Assembly: GCF_000767465.1 (NCBI RefSeq)
Contig: NZ_CP009291.1
Span: forward strand, 3,080,501-3,144,500
Origin: Novosphingobium pentaromativorans US6-1
GTDB taxonomy: Bacteria; Pseudomonadota; Alphaproteobacteria; Sphingomonadales; Sphingomonadaceae
Length of the DNA stretch: 64,000 nt
Reading direction: 5' to 3'
The notes under the pieces were generated by a model. That model was not told where the DNA came from and did no database searches. It was given only the letters and a program-made list of their open reading frames with translations. The translations under genes and the position numbers were made by a program. Positions 54,791 through 62,512 of this stretch are shown here, one piece after another (position 1 is the first letter of the stretch; every line of letters begins with the position of its first letter).

Positions 54791-56884
54791 ATGTTGCGTC
54801 AGTATGAACTCGTTGAACGCGTAAAGGAATACGCACCGGAGGCCGACGAGGCCCTGCTCAACCGCGCCTATGTCTATACCGTGCAGAAGCACGGCACGCA
54901 GAAGCGCGCGAGCGGCGATCCCTATTTCAGCCACCCGGTCGAAGTCGCGGGCCTGATGACCGAGCTCAAGCTCGACCAGCAGGCAATCATCACCGCGCTC
55001 CTGCACGACACGGTAGAGGACACGCTGGCCACGATCGAAGAGATCGAGAAGCTGTTCGGAACGGACATCGCCCGGCTGGTCGATGGCGTCACCAAGCTCT
55101 CCAAGATCGAGGTGATGACCGAGAACGAGCGCGCGGCCGAGAACCTGCGCAAGTTCCTGCTGGCGATGAGTGAAGACTTGCGCGTCCTGCTCGTCAAGCT
55201 GGCCGACCGGCTGCACAACATGCGCACGCTCCACTTCATCAAGAACCCGGACAAGCGCAAGCGCATCGCCCGCGAGACGATGGACATCTATGCCCCGCTC
55301 GCCGAGCGCGTGGGCATGTACGAGTACATGCGCGAGATGCAGCTGCTGGCCTTCGAGCAGCTCGAGCCCGAGGGCTATGCCACGATCACCGGACGCCTCG
55401 CGCAGATCCGCAGCCAGGAAGGCGGGCAGGTCGACGCCATCGCCCTGGCCATCAAGCAGGCGCTTGCCGAAGCGGACATCCAGGTCGAAGTAACCGGCCG
55501 CGAAAAGCATCCCTACTCGATCTGGCGCAAGATGGCCGAGCGTCACGTCACCTTCGAGCAGATCACCGACATCATGGCCTTCCGCGTCCTGACCGAGACG
55601 CCGGACGACTGCTACCGCGCGCTCGGCGTGCTGCATCAGCACTGGCAGATGATCCCGGGCCGCTTCAAGGACTACATCTCGACGCCCAAGTCGAACGGCT
55701 ACCAGTCGCTGCACACCGCGCTGATCTATGAAAACTCCATGCGCATGGAAGTGCAGATCCGCACCCGCGAGATGCACCGCCTCAACGAGTTCGGCCTGGC
55801 CGCGCACTGGGCCTACAAGCAGGGCGGCACCCGGCCGGACGGGCAGGTCGGCTGGCTGCGCGACCTGATCGAAATCGTCGATGCCAGCCACGATGCCGAG
55901 GAACTGCTCGAGCATACCAAGCTGGCGATCTATCAGGACCGCATCTTCGCCTTCACCCCCAAGGGACGGCTGCACCAGCTGCCCAAGGGATCGACCGCGG
56001 TCGATTTTGCCTATGCCGTCCATACCGATCTCGGCAATGCCGCGGTCGGCGCAAAGATCAACGGACGCCATGTGCCGCTGCGAACGCAGCTGACCAATGG
56101 CGACGTGGTCGAGGTGATCAAGAGCACTTCGTCCGAACCGCAGCTGTCCTGGCTGGGCTTCGTCGTCACCGGCAAGGCCCGGGCCGCGATTCGCCGTGCG
56201 GTGCGTGCAAAGGAACACCAGGAAATCGCCACGATCGGCTCCAAGCTGTTCGATGCGATTGCCGGGCAACTGCCCACGCGTATCGGCAAGAAGGCCATCG
56301 AGGCGGCCGTGCGGCGGCTGGAGCTGCGCGACGAGGAAGACCTGATGTTCGCGATCGGCTCGGCGCGCCTGTCCGACCGCGAGGTAATGGAAGCGCTCGT
56401 GCCCGGCAGCACTGCCGAACTGCCCGACGATCCGGATTGGACCCGCAGTGAGGTCTCGATTTCGATCAAGGGCCTGACGCCGGGCATGGGCTTCGAACTG
56501 GCCGACTGCTGTCACCCGGTTCCGGGGGACCGCATCGTCGGCCTGCGCCGTCCCGACCACAAGGTCGAAGTCCACACCATCGATTGCCTCACGCTCGCCA
56601 ACGGCGTCGATGCGGACTGGCTCGACCTCTCGTGGGGATCGCGAACCACCGGCGCGGTCGGCCGCCTGCGGCTCGTGCTGTACAACCGGCCGGGTACGCT
56701 GGCCGATGTGACCCAGACCTTCGCCACCAACCGCGCCAACGTCGTCAATATCCAGGTGATCCACCGCGATGAGCCTTTCGGCACTTACGAGGTCGATCTG
56801 GAAGTGGCCGACCTTGCGCATCTGACCCGCATCATCGGGACCTTGCGCGCCAGCCAGGCCGTGGCTGAAGCCGAACGTATCTAG
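54791..56884 (+). CDS. rsh: bifunctional (p)ppGpp synthetase/hydrolase
   Basis: A RelA/SpoT homologue of 697 residues that makes and degrades the stringent-response alarmone. The HD hydrolase domain has HDTVEDTLATIEEIEKLFG near residue 73. The synthetase domain has GREKHPYSIWRKM near residue 236 and YQSLHTALIYENSMRMEVQI. The TGS domain follows (FAFTPKGRLHQLPKGST), and the C-terminal ACT domain is NRPGTLADVTQTFATNRANV. All domains appear intact, so both activities are expected, as in other alphaproteobacteria with one RSH gene. The start at 54791 is the first ATG; the 288-base upstream gap holds its promoter. Confidence 0.95.
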   Translation: MLRQYELVERVKEYAPEADEALLNRAYVYTVQKHGTQKRASGDPYFSHPVEVAGLMTELKLDQQAIITALLHDTVEDTLATIEEIEKLFGTDIARLVDGVTKLSKIEVMTENERAAENLRKFLLAMSEDLRVLLVKLADRLHNMRTLHFIKNPDKRKRIARETMDIYAPLAERVGMYEYMREMQLLAFEQLEPEGYATITGRLAQIRSQEGGQVDAIALAIKQALAEADIQVEVTGREKHPYSIWRKMAERHVTFEQITDIMAFRVLTETPDDCYRALGVLHQHWQMIPGRFKDYISTPKSNGYQSLHTALIYENSMRMEVQIRTREMHRLNEFGLAAHWAYKQGGTRPDGQVGWLRDLIEIVDASHDAEELLEHTKLAIYQDRIFAFTPKGRLHQLPKGSTAVDFAYAVHTDLGNAAVGAKINGRHVPLRTQLTNGDVVEVIKSTSSEPQLSWLGFVVTGKARAAIRRAVRAKEHQEIATIGSKLFDAIAGQLPTRIGKKAIEAAVRRLELRDEEDLMFAIGSARLSDREVMEALVPGSTAELPDDPDWTRSEVSISIKGLTPGMGFELADCCHPVPGDRIVGLRRPDHKVEVHTIDCLTLANGVDADWLDLSWGSRTTGAVGRLRLVLYNRPGTLADVTQTFATNRANVVNIQVIHRDEPFGTYEVDLEVADLAHLTRIIGTLRASQAVAEAERI

Positions 56885-56916
56885 AGCCTGCGCAGCAGAA
56901 GACGCGGCTTGTGCGT

Positions 56917-57258
56917 CTAGAACTCCAGCATCACCTCGACGATGTCGCCCTCGGCAAGGCCCTCCGCCTTGCGCACGGCCGCCTTGATCGGCAGCAGCCA
57001 GCCGTTGCCGCTCCTGGACGGAAAGACCGAGGTCGCAAACGCGCTCTCGCCGATCCGGGCCTTGACCTTGATCGAGCCGAACCCGCGTGATGTGCCTTCC
57101 AGCTTGCGCATGACGGCTGTGCCGGAAAGCGCTTCGCCGGCCTCGCCGTCGATTGTCAGGAAGTGCCAGGTGCCGCTGCCCGATTCGCCGGTCCAGCGCC
57201 AGAGCGGCCCGGTATGGGTCAGGGTCTCGACGAGCGGGAGGGCGCTTCGTCCCTTCAT
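56917..57258 (-). CDS. DUF1905 domain protein
   Basis: A 113-residue protein with the DUF1905 (ribosome- or nucleotide-binding-like) fold: FGSIKVKARIGESAFATSVFPSRSG, then the NGWLLPIKAAVRKAEGL block near the C-terminus. The family has no known function. The ATG at 57258 overlaps the cyclophilin stop (ATGA), so the two are translated together. An upstream in-frame ATG (57294) would add 12 residues. Confidence 0.7.
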   Translation of the reverse strand: MKGRSALPLVETLTHTGPLWRWTGESGSGTWHFLTIDGEAGEALSGTAVMRKLEGTSRGFGSIKVKARIGESAFATSVFPSRSGNGWLLPIKAAVRKAEGLAEGDIVEVMLEF

Positions 57259-58193
57259 CGCGCCGCGCGCCTTGCCGGGACCGGCACGTTGCAAACGTCC
57301 ACGCCGCCGGCCGGGTGAATGTAGAAGGCGTCGCTGCGATTGGCGCGCTTGTCGAGATAGGCGGCAAAGCTGGCGCTGGATGTGGAAAGGTACTCGTAGC
57401 GCGGCAGGTCGGTAAGCGCTTCGCCAGTGCGCACGGAGACGATGGGCGTGCGCTCCTGCGGCGTGGCATAAAAGCCGATGGGCCCGGTGCCGCGGGGCAG
57501 GGCGGAAAGGTGCTCCATCCCCTCGATCACCCGGCCGACGACGGCGATGTTGCGATCAAGCTGGCGCGGGGCCTGTCCGATGACGGCGTAGAGCTCGCCG
57601 CCCGTGCCGGTATCGGGCGAAAGGTCGCGCCCGACGCCGACCGAGCCATAGCAATGCACCGGCCACACGCTCTTGCCGTCGGTCGCGACCGGCCAACCAT
57701 GATCGAAGCCGGCCAGGCTGGCATAGGCATCGCGGAGCAGCCTCGTGCTGGCGTCGATCTCCGAGCCGGCAGCTGGCACTGCATAGTCGTCCTCGGTCAT
57801 GATTCGCAGCCCCTCGGGCAAGGGCTTTGCCTTCTTCGGGTCCTCCCCATCGGGATCGCCCCATTGCACGACGTAGTTGTCCTGGGTGCGGACGATGGCG
57901 AGGCCGTCGTACCAGTGCTGCGCCGCAAGCGCGCGGATATTGCCCACCCATCCTTGCACGTAAGGCGCGTCGATGAGCTGGATCACGACGCGCCGGACCT
58001 TGCCTGACGGGCCGGGCGCAAGGTCCATTACCAGCAGATCGCGCTGCTCGATCGGAACCCAGTCCGCCGCAGGCGCCGCATCGACGATCCCATTGGGCGT
58101 GGCCGGAACTTCGGCATCTTGGCCGAATGCGGAAGCGGGCAGGACGAGGGCCGCAAGGCCGGCCAGCAAGTATTTGCGCATGAAGTGTCTCAT
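57255..58193 (-). CDS. cyclophilin-type peptidyl-prolyl isomerase, exported
   Basis: A 312-residue protein with a signal peptide ([18 protein letters not shown]). The cyclophilin-like core is in the middle: [22 protein letters not shown] (a variant of the conserved FHRV-xxFMIQGGDPTG segment) and [23 protein letters not shown], with later [20 protein letters not shown] and [12 protein letters not shown]. Several catalytic positions of active cyclophilins are altered (FHRV is IVRT), so activity is uncertain. It is a periplasmic or membrane-side protein. The start may be 58193 or 58181. Confidence 0.72.
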   Translation of the reverse strand: MRHFMRKYLLAGLAALVLPASAFGQDAEVPATPNGIVDAAPAADWVPIEQRDLLVMDLAPGPSGKVRRVVIQLIDAPYVQGWVGNIRALAAQHWYDGLAIVRTQDNYVVQWGDPDGEDPKKAKPLPEGLRIMTEDDYAVPAAGSEIDASTRLLRDAYASLAGFDHGWPVATDGKSVWPVHCYGSVGVGRDLSPDTGTGGELYAVIGQAPRQLDRNIAVVGRVIEGMEHLSALPRGTGPIGFYATPQERTPIVSVRTGEALTDLPRYEYLSTSSASFAAYLDKRANRSDAFYIHPAGGVDVCNVPVPARRAAR

Positions 58194-58257
58194 GCCATCA
58201 CCAGACGTCTTGCGAAACCCGCGATCCCACGCTAGGGCGCCCGCTCACCAGCGATGC

Positions 58258-58348
58258 GGAGCGGTGGCCGAGTGGTCGAAGGCGCACGCCTGGAAAGTGT
58301 GTATACGGTAACCCCGTATCGAGGGTTCGAATCCCTCCCGCTCCGCCA
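58258..58348 (+). tRNA. tRNA-Ser (anticodon GGA), island attachment site
   Basis: 91 nt including an encoded CCA. The acceptor arm is GGAGCGG with CCGCTCC (58338-58344), discriminator G and CCA. The anticodon stem CACGC/GTGTG and loop CTGGAAA put GGA at 58292-58294. A long variable arm (TACGG/CCGTA) is typical of tRNA-Ser. The T arm is GAGGG-TTCGAAT-CCCTC. The integrase follows at once, so the 3' half is probably the attB core. Confidence 0.97.
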
Positions 58349-58373
58349 CTTTCTAATCTCTTCCGATCTCATA

Positions 58374-58389
58374 GCGCCCCGAGGGGCGC
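58374..58389. terminator. GC hairpin after tRNA-Ser
   Basis: GCGCCC with GGGCGC around a CGAG loop, 25 bases after the tRNA, followed by ATAAAT. It may end the tRNA transcript and shield the integrase. Confidence 0.45.
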
Positions 58390-58506
58390 ATAAATACTAT
58401 ATTTCTTGCGCATTTACAGTCTCCGTGTATTTCATATGTTCTCATGCAAGCGCAGGTGGCTTGGGGGCATTATGGGGGCATCAATTTTCGGGATTGGGGG
58501 CACTGG

Positions 58507-59763
58507 GTGCTGACCGATCTGCAGTGCAGGAAGGCAAAGGCGGGCGAGAAGGATTACAAGCTTGCCGATGCGCATGGCCTCTATCTCTTCGTTACGAAGA
58601 CCGGATTTCGTTCCTGGCGCTGGAAATACCGCTTTGCCGGCAAGGAAAAGCGCCTTGTGCTCGGCAGTTATCCGGAGATGAATCTCGGCTCCGCCCGCGA
58701 AGCCCGCGAGAATGCGGCGCGCCTGCTCAGGAGCGGCGTGGATCCTTCGCTGCAGGCGAAGCAGCTTGCTGCCGTTCGCCTCGACGAAGCCGCTGCGACC
58801 TTCGAGACCGTGGCACGCGAATGGCATGGCCAGCAGATGAGCGGCTGGGTGCCGCGCCATGCCGCCGATGTGCTCAAGAGCCTCGAACAGGATGTGTTTC
58901 CGAAGATCGGCGGCTTGCCGATCAAGGGAATCACTTCGCCCATGGTGCTGGAAGTGGTGCGTGCGATCGAGGATCGTCCCTCGATCGAAACGGCGCGGCG
59001 TGTGCGACAGCGAATCTCGGCGGTGTATTCCTACGCCATCGCCTCAGGCCTTGCCGAGGCCGATCCGGCAGCACCGATACGCGCTGCGCTCAAGCCCCTC
59101 ATCAAGGGACGCCAGCCAGCGCTGGCGACTCTGGAGGAGGCGCGTGCGCTGCTGCGCACGGTAGAAGAGGCCCCAGCCCATCCGATGACCAAGCTGGCCT
59201 CGCGCCTGCTGGCGCTTACCGCCCTGCGGCAGGGCGTGCTGCGAACGACAATGTGGTCAGAACTGGAGGGGTTGGACCGGGAAGAGCCGGTCTGGCGGAT
59301 CCCTGCCGCACGCATGAAGCTCAAGCTCGAGCGCAAGATCGATGCGCGCTTCGACTTCATGCTGCCGCTCTCGAGGCAGGCTGTGGAAGTGCTGGATGCC
59401 GCGCGGGCCTTTGCTCCTTACAGCCGATTGGTTTTCCCCAGCCAGCGCCACGCCCACAAGCCGATCAGCGAGAATGCGGTCGGCTATCTCTACAATCGCC
59501 TTGTCGCACATGGGCGGCATGTGCCGCATGGCTGGCGCTCGACTTTCTCGACAATCATGAACGAACGGGCGCAGGCCCAAGGGCTGGCCGGGGACCGGGC
59601 GATCATCGATCTGATGCTGGCGCACATTCCGGAAGGTGTGGAGGCAAGCTACAACCGGGCCGCCTACATGCCGCGTCGGCGCGAGATAGCGCAGGAATGG
59701 GCAGACCTGCTGTTGGTGGACATGCCGCCGGCGATGACGCTGCTCGAGGGACCACGCCGCTAG
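58507..59763 (+). CDS. int: tyrosine-recombinase integrase of the P4/DUF4102 type
   Basis: A 418-residue site-specific recombinase. The N-terminal arm-binding domain (DUF4102) has KLADAHGLYLFVTKTGFRSW and KYRFAGKEKRLVLGSYPEM. The catalytic domain has Arg in TALRQGVLR near residue 240, HxxR in HGWRSTFSTI near residue 341, and the Tyr in IPEGVEASYNRAAY near residue 381. The GTG at 58507 (reading LTDLQCRKAK) is chosen because it gives the usual family N-terminus; a longer ATG reading from 58444 adds 21 unusual residues. It sits directly after tRNA-Ser and probably uses that gene's 3' end as attB. Confidence 0.9.
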   Translation: MLTDLQCRKAKAGEKDYKLADAHGLYLFVTKTGFRSWRWKYRFAGKEKRLVLGSYPEMNLGSAREARENAARLLRSGVDPSLQAKQLAAVRLDEAAATFETVAREWHGQQMSGWVPRHAADVLKSLEQDVFPKIGGLPIKGITSPMVLEVVRAIEDRPSIETARRVRQRISAVYSYAIASGLAEADPAAPIRAALKPLIKGRQPALATLEEARALLRTVEEAPAHPMTKLASRLLALTALRQGVLRTTMWSELEGLDREEPVWRIPAARMKLKLERKIDARFDFMLPLSRQAVEVLDAARAFAPYSRLVFPSQRHAHKPISENAVGYLYNRLVAHGRHVPHGWRSTFSTIMNERAQAQGLAGDRAIIDLMLAHIPEGVEASYNRAAYMPRRREIAQEWADLLLVDMPPAMTLLEGPRR

Positions 59764-59788
59764 CGGTTCACGAGATGGGAGGCCGGCC

Positions 59789-60577
59789 ATGAACGGCCGG
59801 CGTAGTCCCGACGCCGCCTGGCGGCGCAGCTATGACATCGACGATCCGCGCGCACAGGTCTCGACCATCTACTGGCAGGCGAGCGAGCGGAACGAGAACG
59901 CGTTCAAGTTCTTCGACGTGATCCGCAAGGCGATCTGGCAGTATGCGGATCACATCAGGAAGCCGGGCAAGCCCTTGCCAATCTGCGCCAATGCCATGCG
60001 GGTTTTCGAGGCGCTGGTCAGCCACATGGATTTCCGGACCGGTCGCTGCGATCCCTCGCTCGACACGATCACCGCGACGTGCAAGCTCTCGCGCCGCACC
60101 GTCGTGCGCCAGCTGGATGTCTTGCGGCGGGAGCGGATGATCGACTGGACGCGCCGCACGGTGAAGACAGGCCATGCGCCCGGCGAGGGGCCACAGCGCA
60201 AGCAGACCAGCAACGCCTACTTCATCGATCTCGCCAGGCTTCCGATCGAAATCGTGCGCACGCTGCGTCAGAAGCTGGGCGACAAGCTGCGCGAGACCAC
60301 GAGAAAGTTGGGGGGTTCCGGCCCGGTGCCCACGCGTTTGGGCGGCAAGGCGGCCAAGCTGGTGGCGAGCCTTACCGGCGCGCTGGGGACCGCCCTGGGG
60401 CGTGACGCGGCAGAGCGCAGAGCCCTTGCCGGTGCCTCATCGCAAGATCGGCTCGCGCACATGTATCACGGCGATCCGGAAGGCCTGCGCTTGCATCTCG
60501 AAATGCTTGGTCACGCCTCCTATCCGAGTGCGAGTGCCACATTGGCATTGTACCCCTCCATAAGAACAAAAGGATAA
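59789..60577 (+). CDS. helix-turn-helix replication-type protein of the element
   Basis: A 262-residue basic protein. The winged-helix HTH region lies at about 85-120 (CDPSLDTITATCKLSRRTVV followed by RQLDVLRRERMIDW). The N-terminus (NGRRSPDAAWRRSYDIDDPRAQVSTIYW) and the central DLARLPIEIVRTLRQKLGDKLRE are unlike normal regulators. It resembles the RepA-like HTH proteins of integrative elements and plasmids in alphaproteobacteria. It lies 26 bases after int in the same direction, probably co-transcribed. A regulatory rather than replicative role is possible. Confidence 0.55.
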   Translation: MNGRRSPDAAWRRSYDIDDPRAQVSTIYWQASERNENAFKFFDVIRKAIWQYADHIRKPGKPLPICANAMRVFEALVSHMDFRTGRCDPSLDTITATCKLSRRTVVRQLDVLRRERMIDWTRRTVKTGHAPGEGPQRKQTSNAYFIDLARLPIEIVRTLRQKLGDKLRETTRKLGGSGPVPTRLGGKAAKLVASLTGALGTALGRDAAERRALAGASSQDRLAHMYHGDPEGLRLHLEMLGHASYPSASATLALYPSIRTKG

Positions 60578-60724
60578 GAGGCCTGAGGCCGCTGGCGCGC
60601 CCTCAGGCGTCAATTTGTTCTGATCATTATGCCCCAATGCCCCTCCCGCCGCTGGCGGAGCGCTGGACGCACCGGCGTGAGGGGCGGCTTGCGCCGCCCG
60701 GGGGGCTTGGCAGGGGCGCCAAGC
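60563..60724 (+). other. cluster of three strong stem-loops
   Basis: First, AGAACAAA (60563-60570) pairs with TTTGTTCT (60614-60621) around an inner GCCTGAGG/CCTCAGGC stem. Second, GGGCGGC-TTGC-GCCGCCC at 60682-60699. Third, GCTTGGC-AGGGGC-GCCAAGC at 60705-60724. They follow the HTH gene and could be an element origin, a nick-type site, or an attenuator. Confidence 0.5.
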
Positions 60725-61093
60725 GCAAGGGCCGTGCCAGGCGCGGCCGCCGCGCGTGTGCGGAAAACACGTGCCTCGACGGCGGGGGCGGGAACCATGC
60801 TGGGGTCTCTGTCCGGCACGCCCACAGCTGCATCAAAACGCATCAACGCAAAAGGTATGCGATCATGCAGCCAGCCTAGAACCTGCGCTGGTTTGCGCGA
60901 ACTTCACCACCGCATCAAAAGCCACACGAAAAGTGCGCGGGCGAGGCGGGGGGAAAAGCGTGTTTTGCAGGGGTGCAAGGGATGACCGGGGTTGCGGACG
61001 ATCCGGTTAGTCCGCTTCAGGATTGAGAATTGGCTGATGCCGCCATTCGTTCATGGGATTCGAAAACGACAGTTGGCGCTCGGATGTCGTCCA
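60578..61093. other. non-coding region of the element, between convergent genes
   Basis: 516 bases between the HTH gene and the pAgo gene. Besides the stem-loops it holds three GCATCAA repeats (60830, 60840 and 60912; the first two are 10 bases apart). Frames on the plus strand near 60629-60985 are Arg/Ala-rich shadows of GC-rich sequence without a recognisable product. There is no gene that I would support. Confidence 0.5.
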
Positions 61094-62512
61094 TCACATG
61101 AAGTTCCGGAAGTCGTAGACATTATCGACGATGTCGGGGTTCTGCTGGAGGATGGACGCGAAGCGGCTGGAATAGACCAGCGAGACCGGAAGCTTCTTAT
61201 AGAGCGTGTTGTTGTTCCAATCCATCTTGGTTAGTCCGAGGATTCCGGCGCAGGTGTCGTGCCATCCCCCATTTCCCGAAAATCGCCGGACCAGTATCGG
61301 AGACGGCACCGGTTTGAGCGAGCCTTCCTTGTAGACATCGCCATCGGGCTTTTTTAGGTGCACGCCCTTGACGTTGCCTTGCGTCCACAACAACGCCTCA
61401 TCCTTCTCGATGGGAACGTAAGTTCCCCGTTCCACGGGATATCCATGGGCGGACGGGTTCTGCCGGCTATTGTACCAGATGCCTTTCCACTCCACGTCCT
61501 TGACGATCTGGACCAGCTCGACTTCTGTGCCGTCGCGGAAGCTGTCGAGCGCGCCCAATATCTCTTCTTCGCGAAAAGGCGTGTTCTTGTGGATGGTGAC
61601 CTTGCGCGGTAGCCGTCCGGTATGGCCGCTCTGGTAGATATTCAGGCTCCGTGAGAGGACCGACTGCATCTCGTAATAGGAGAGATAGGGATTGTTGCGG
61701 GAGTCCTGCTCGAAGCCGTTCGCGTCGACGTCATAGGCCACGAAATTGAAGCCCGTGCCGTCCGGATCGAAGATTTGGCTGCAGCAGGTGGTGAAGCTGG
61801 CCCCATCGGGAGTTGTCTTCATGGCGTAGCTGATGCCGACGAATGCCTCGTCGGGCGTAAGCCCGGTCAATTTCCACGGTGCGCCGCCGGCCTTCGCGAA
61901 CAGGGCGACGCTCAGCCCCCACATCACATTCGCGCGGCAGGCCCGCTCGAAGCTCGACTGGCGCAGAATCTGGATCGGTATGTTCGAAGGCGCGCAGAAC
62001 GCTTTCAAATAGTCGTGGAAGTCGAAATTCTCGCCCTCGAAGCACGCAGCCCATGCCGGCGGCAGGTAGAGCAGCACGACGTCGAACTCCGTCCGCAATC
62101 CCCGCAGCAGTGCGAGCGACTGAAACAGGTCGCGCGCAAGCTCGACCTTTGCGCCAGCGCTCGCGTGCGCGTCGAGCGAATCCGGAAGCGCAATCGTCGT
62201 GCGGTCTGTGGGCCGGACCAGCGGCGTGCGAAACACCTGCTGGAAACCGGGATAGTCGGGATAATAGTTGGTCGCTTGCCGCGCCCTTGCCGTGGTGCCC
62301 AGTTCGTTGATCAAGCGTCCGACCTGCGCTATGTCGCGCTGCCGGGCGACGACGGCCAATCGTACCCGGCCGGGAATGTTGAGCTTGAGGCTGAACGGGC
62401 CATGCGCGATGAGCCCGGCTAATGGATGCTTGTGCGTTCGCCCACCGGCGAAGATCAGGTCAGGTTCCGGCAGCCGCGAATAGCCTGCCAAGCGGCTTTC
62501 GAGCGCCGTCAT
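61094..62512 (-). CDS. short prokaryotic Argonaute (MID-PIWI), probably nuclease-dead
   Basis: A 472-residue protein with the MID and PIWI domains of short pAgos, and no N or PAZ domain. The MID region is about 1-190 (including [20 protein letters not shown]) and PIWI is about 200-472 ([50 protein letters not shown]). In active PIWI domains FVGIS would be GID or similar, and HKN (308-310) would be HRDG; here Ser228 and Asn310 replace these Asp residues, so cleavage is unlikely. Start ATG at 62512 overlaps the SIR2-APAZ stop (ATGA). In SPARSA systems this protein binds guide RNA and target DNA to trigger the SIR2 partner. Confidence 0.85.
   Translation of the reverse strand: MTALESRLAGYSRLPEPDLIFAGGRTHKHPLAGLIAHGPFSLKLNIPGRVRLAVVARQRDIAQVGRLINELGTTARARQATNYYPDYPGFQQVFRTPLVRPTDRTTIALPDSLDAHASAGAKVELARDLFQSLALLRGLRTEFDVVLLYLPPAWAACFEGENFDFHDYLKAFCAPSNIPIQILRQSSFERACRANVMWGLSVALFAKAGGAPWKLTGLTPDEAFVGISYAMKTTPDGASFTTCCSQIFDPDGTGFNFVAYDVDANGFEQDSRNNPYLSYYEMQSVLSRSLNIYQSGHTGRLPRKVTIHKNTPFREEEILGALDSFRDGTEVELVQIVKDVEWKGIWYNSRQNPSAHGYPVERGTYVPIEKDEALLWTQGNVKGVHLKKPDGDVYKEGSLKPVPSPILVRRFSGNGGWHDTCAGILGLTKMDWNNNTLYKKLPVSLVYSSRFASILQQNPDIVDNVYDFRNFM

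Noticed and set aside
54740..57469. A 909-codon open frame opposite the RelA/SpoT gene
   Set aside because: It arises from the third-position GC bias of the true gene; no conserved motif and no ribosome site.
60629..60985. Arg/Ala-rich open frame in the element's non-coding part
   Set aside because: Low-complexity composition and no known motif; the stem-loops in this stretch argue for structured DNA.
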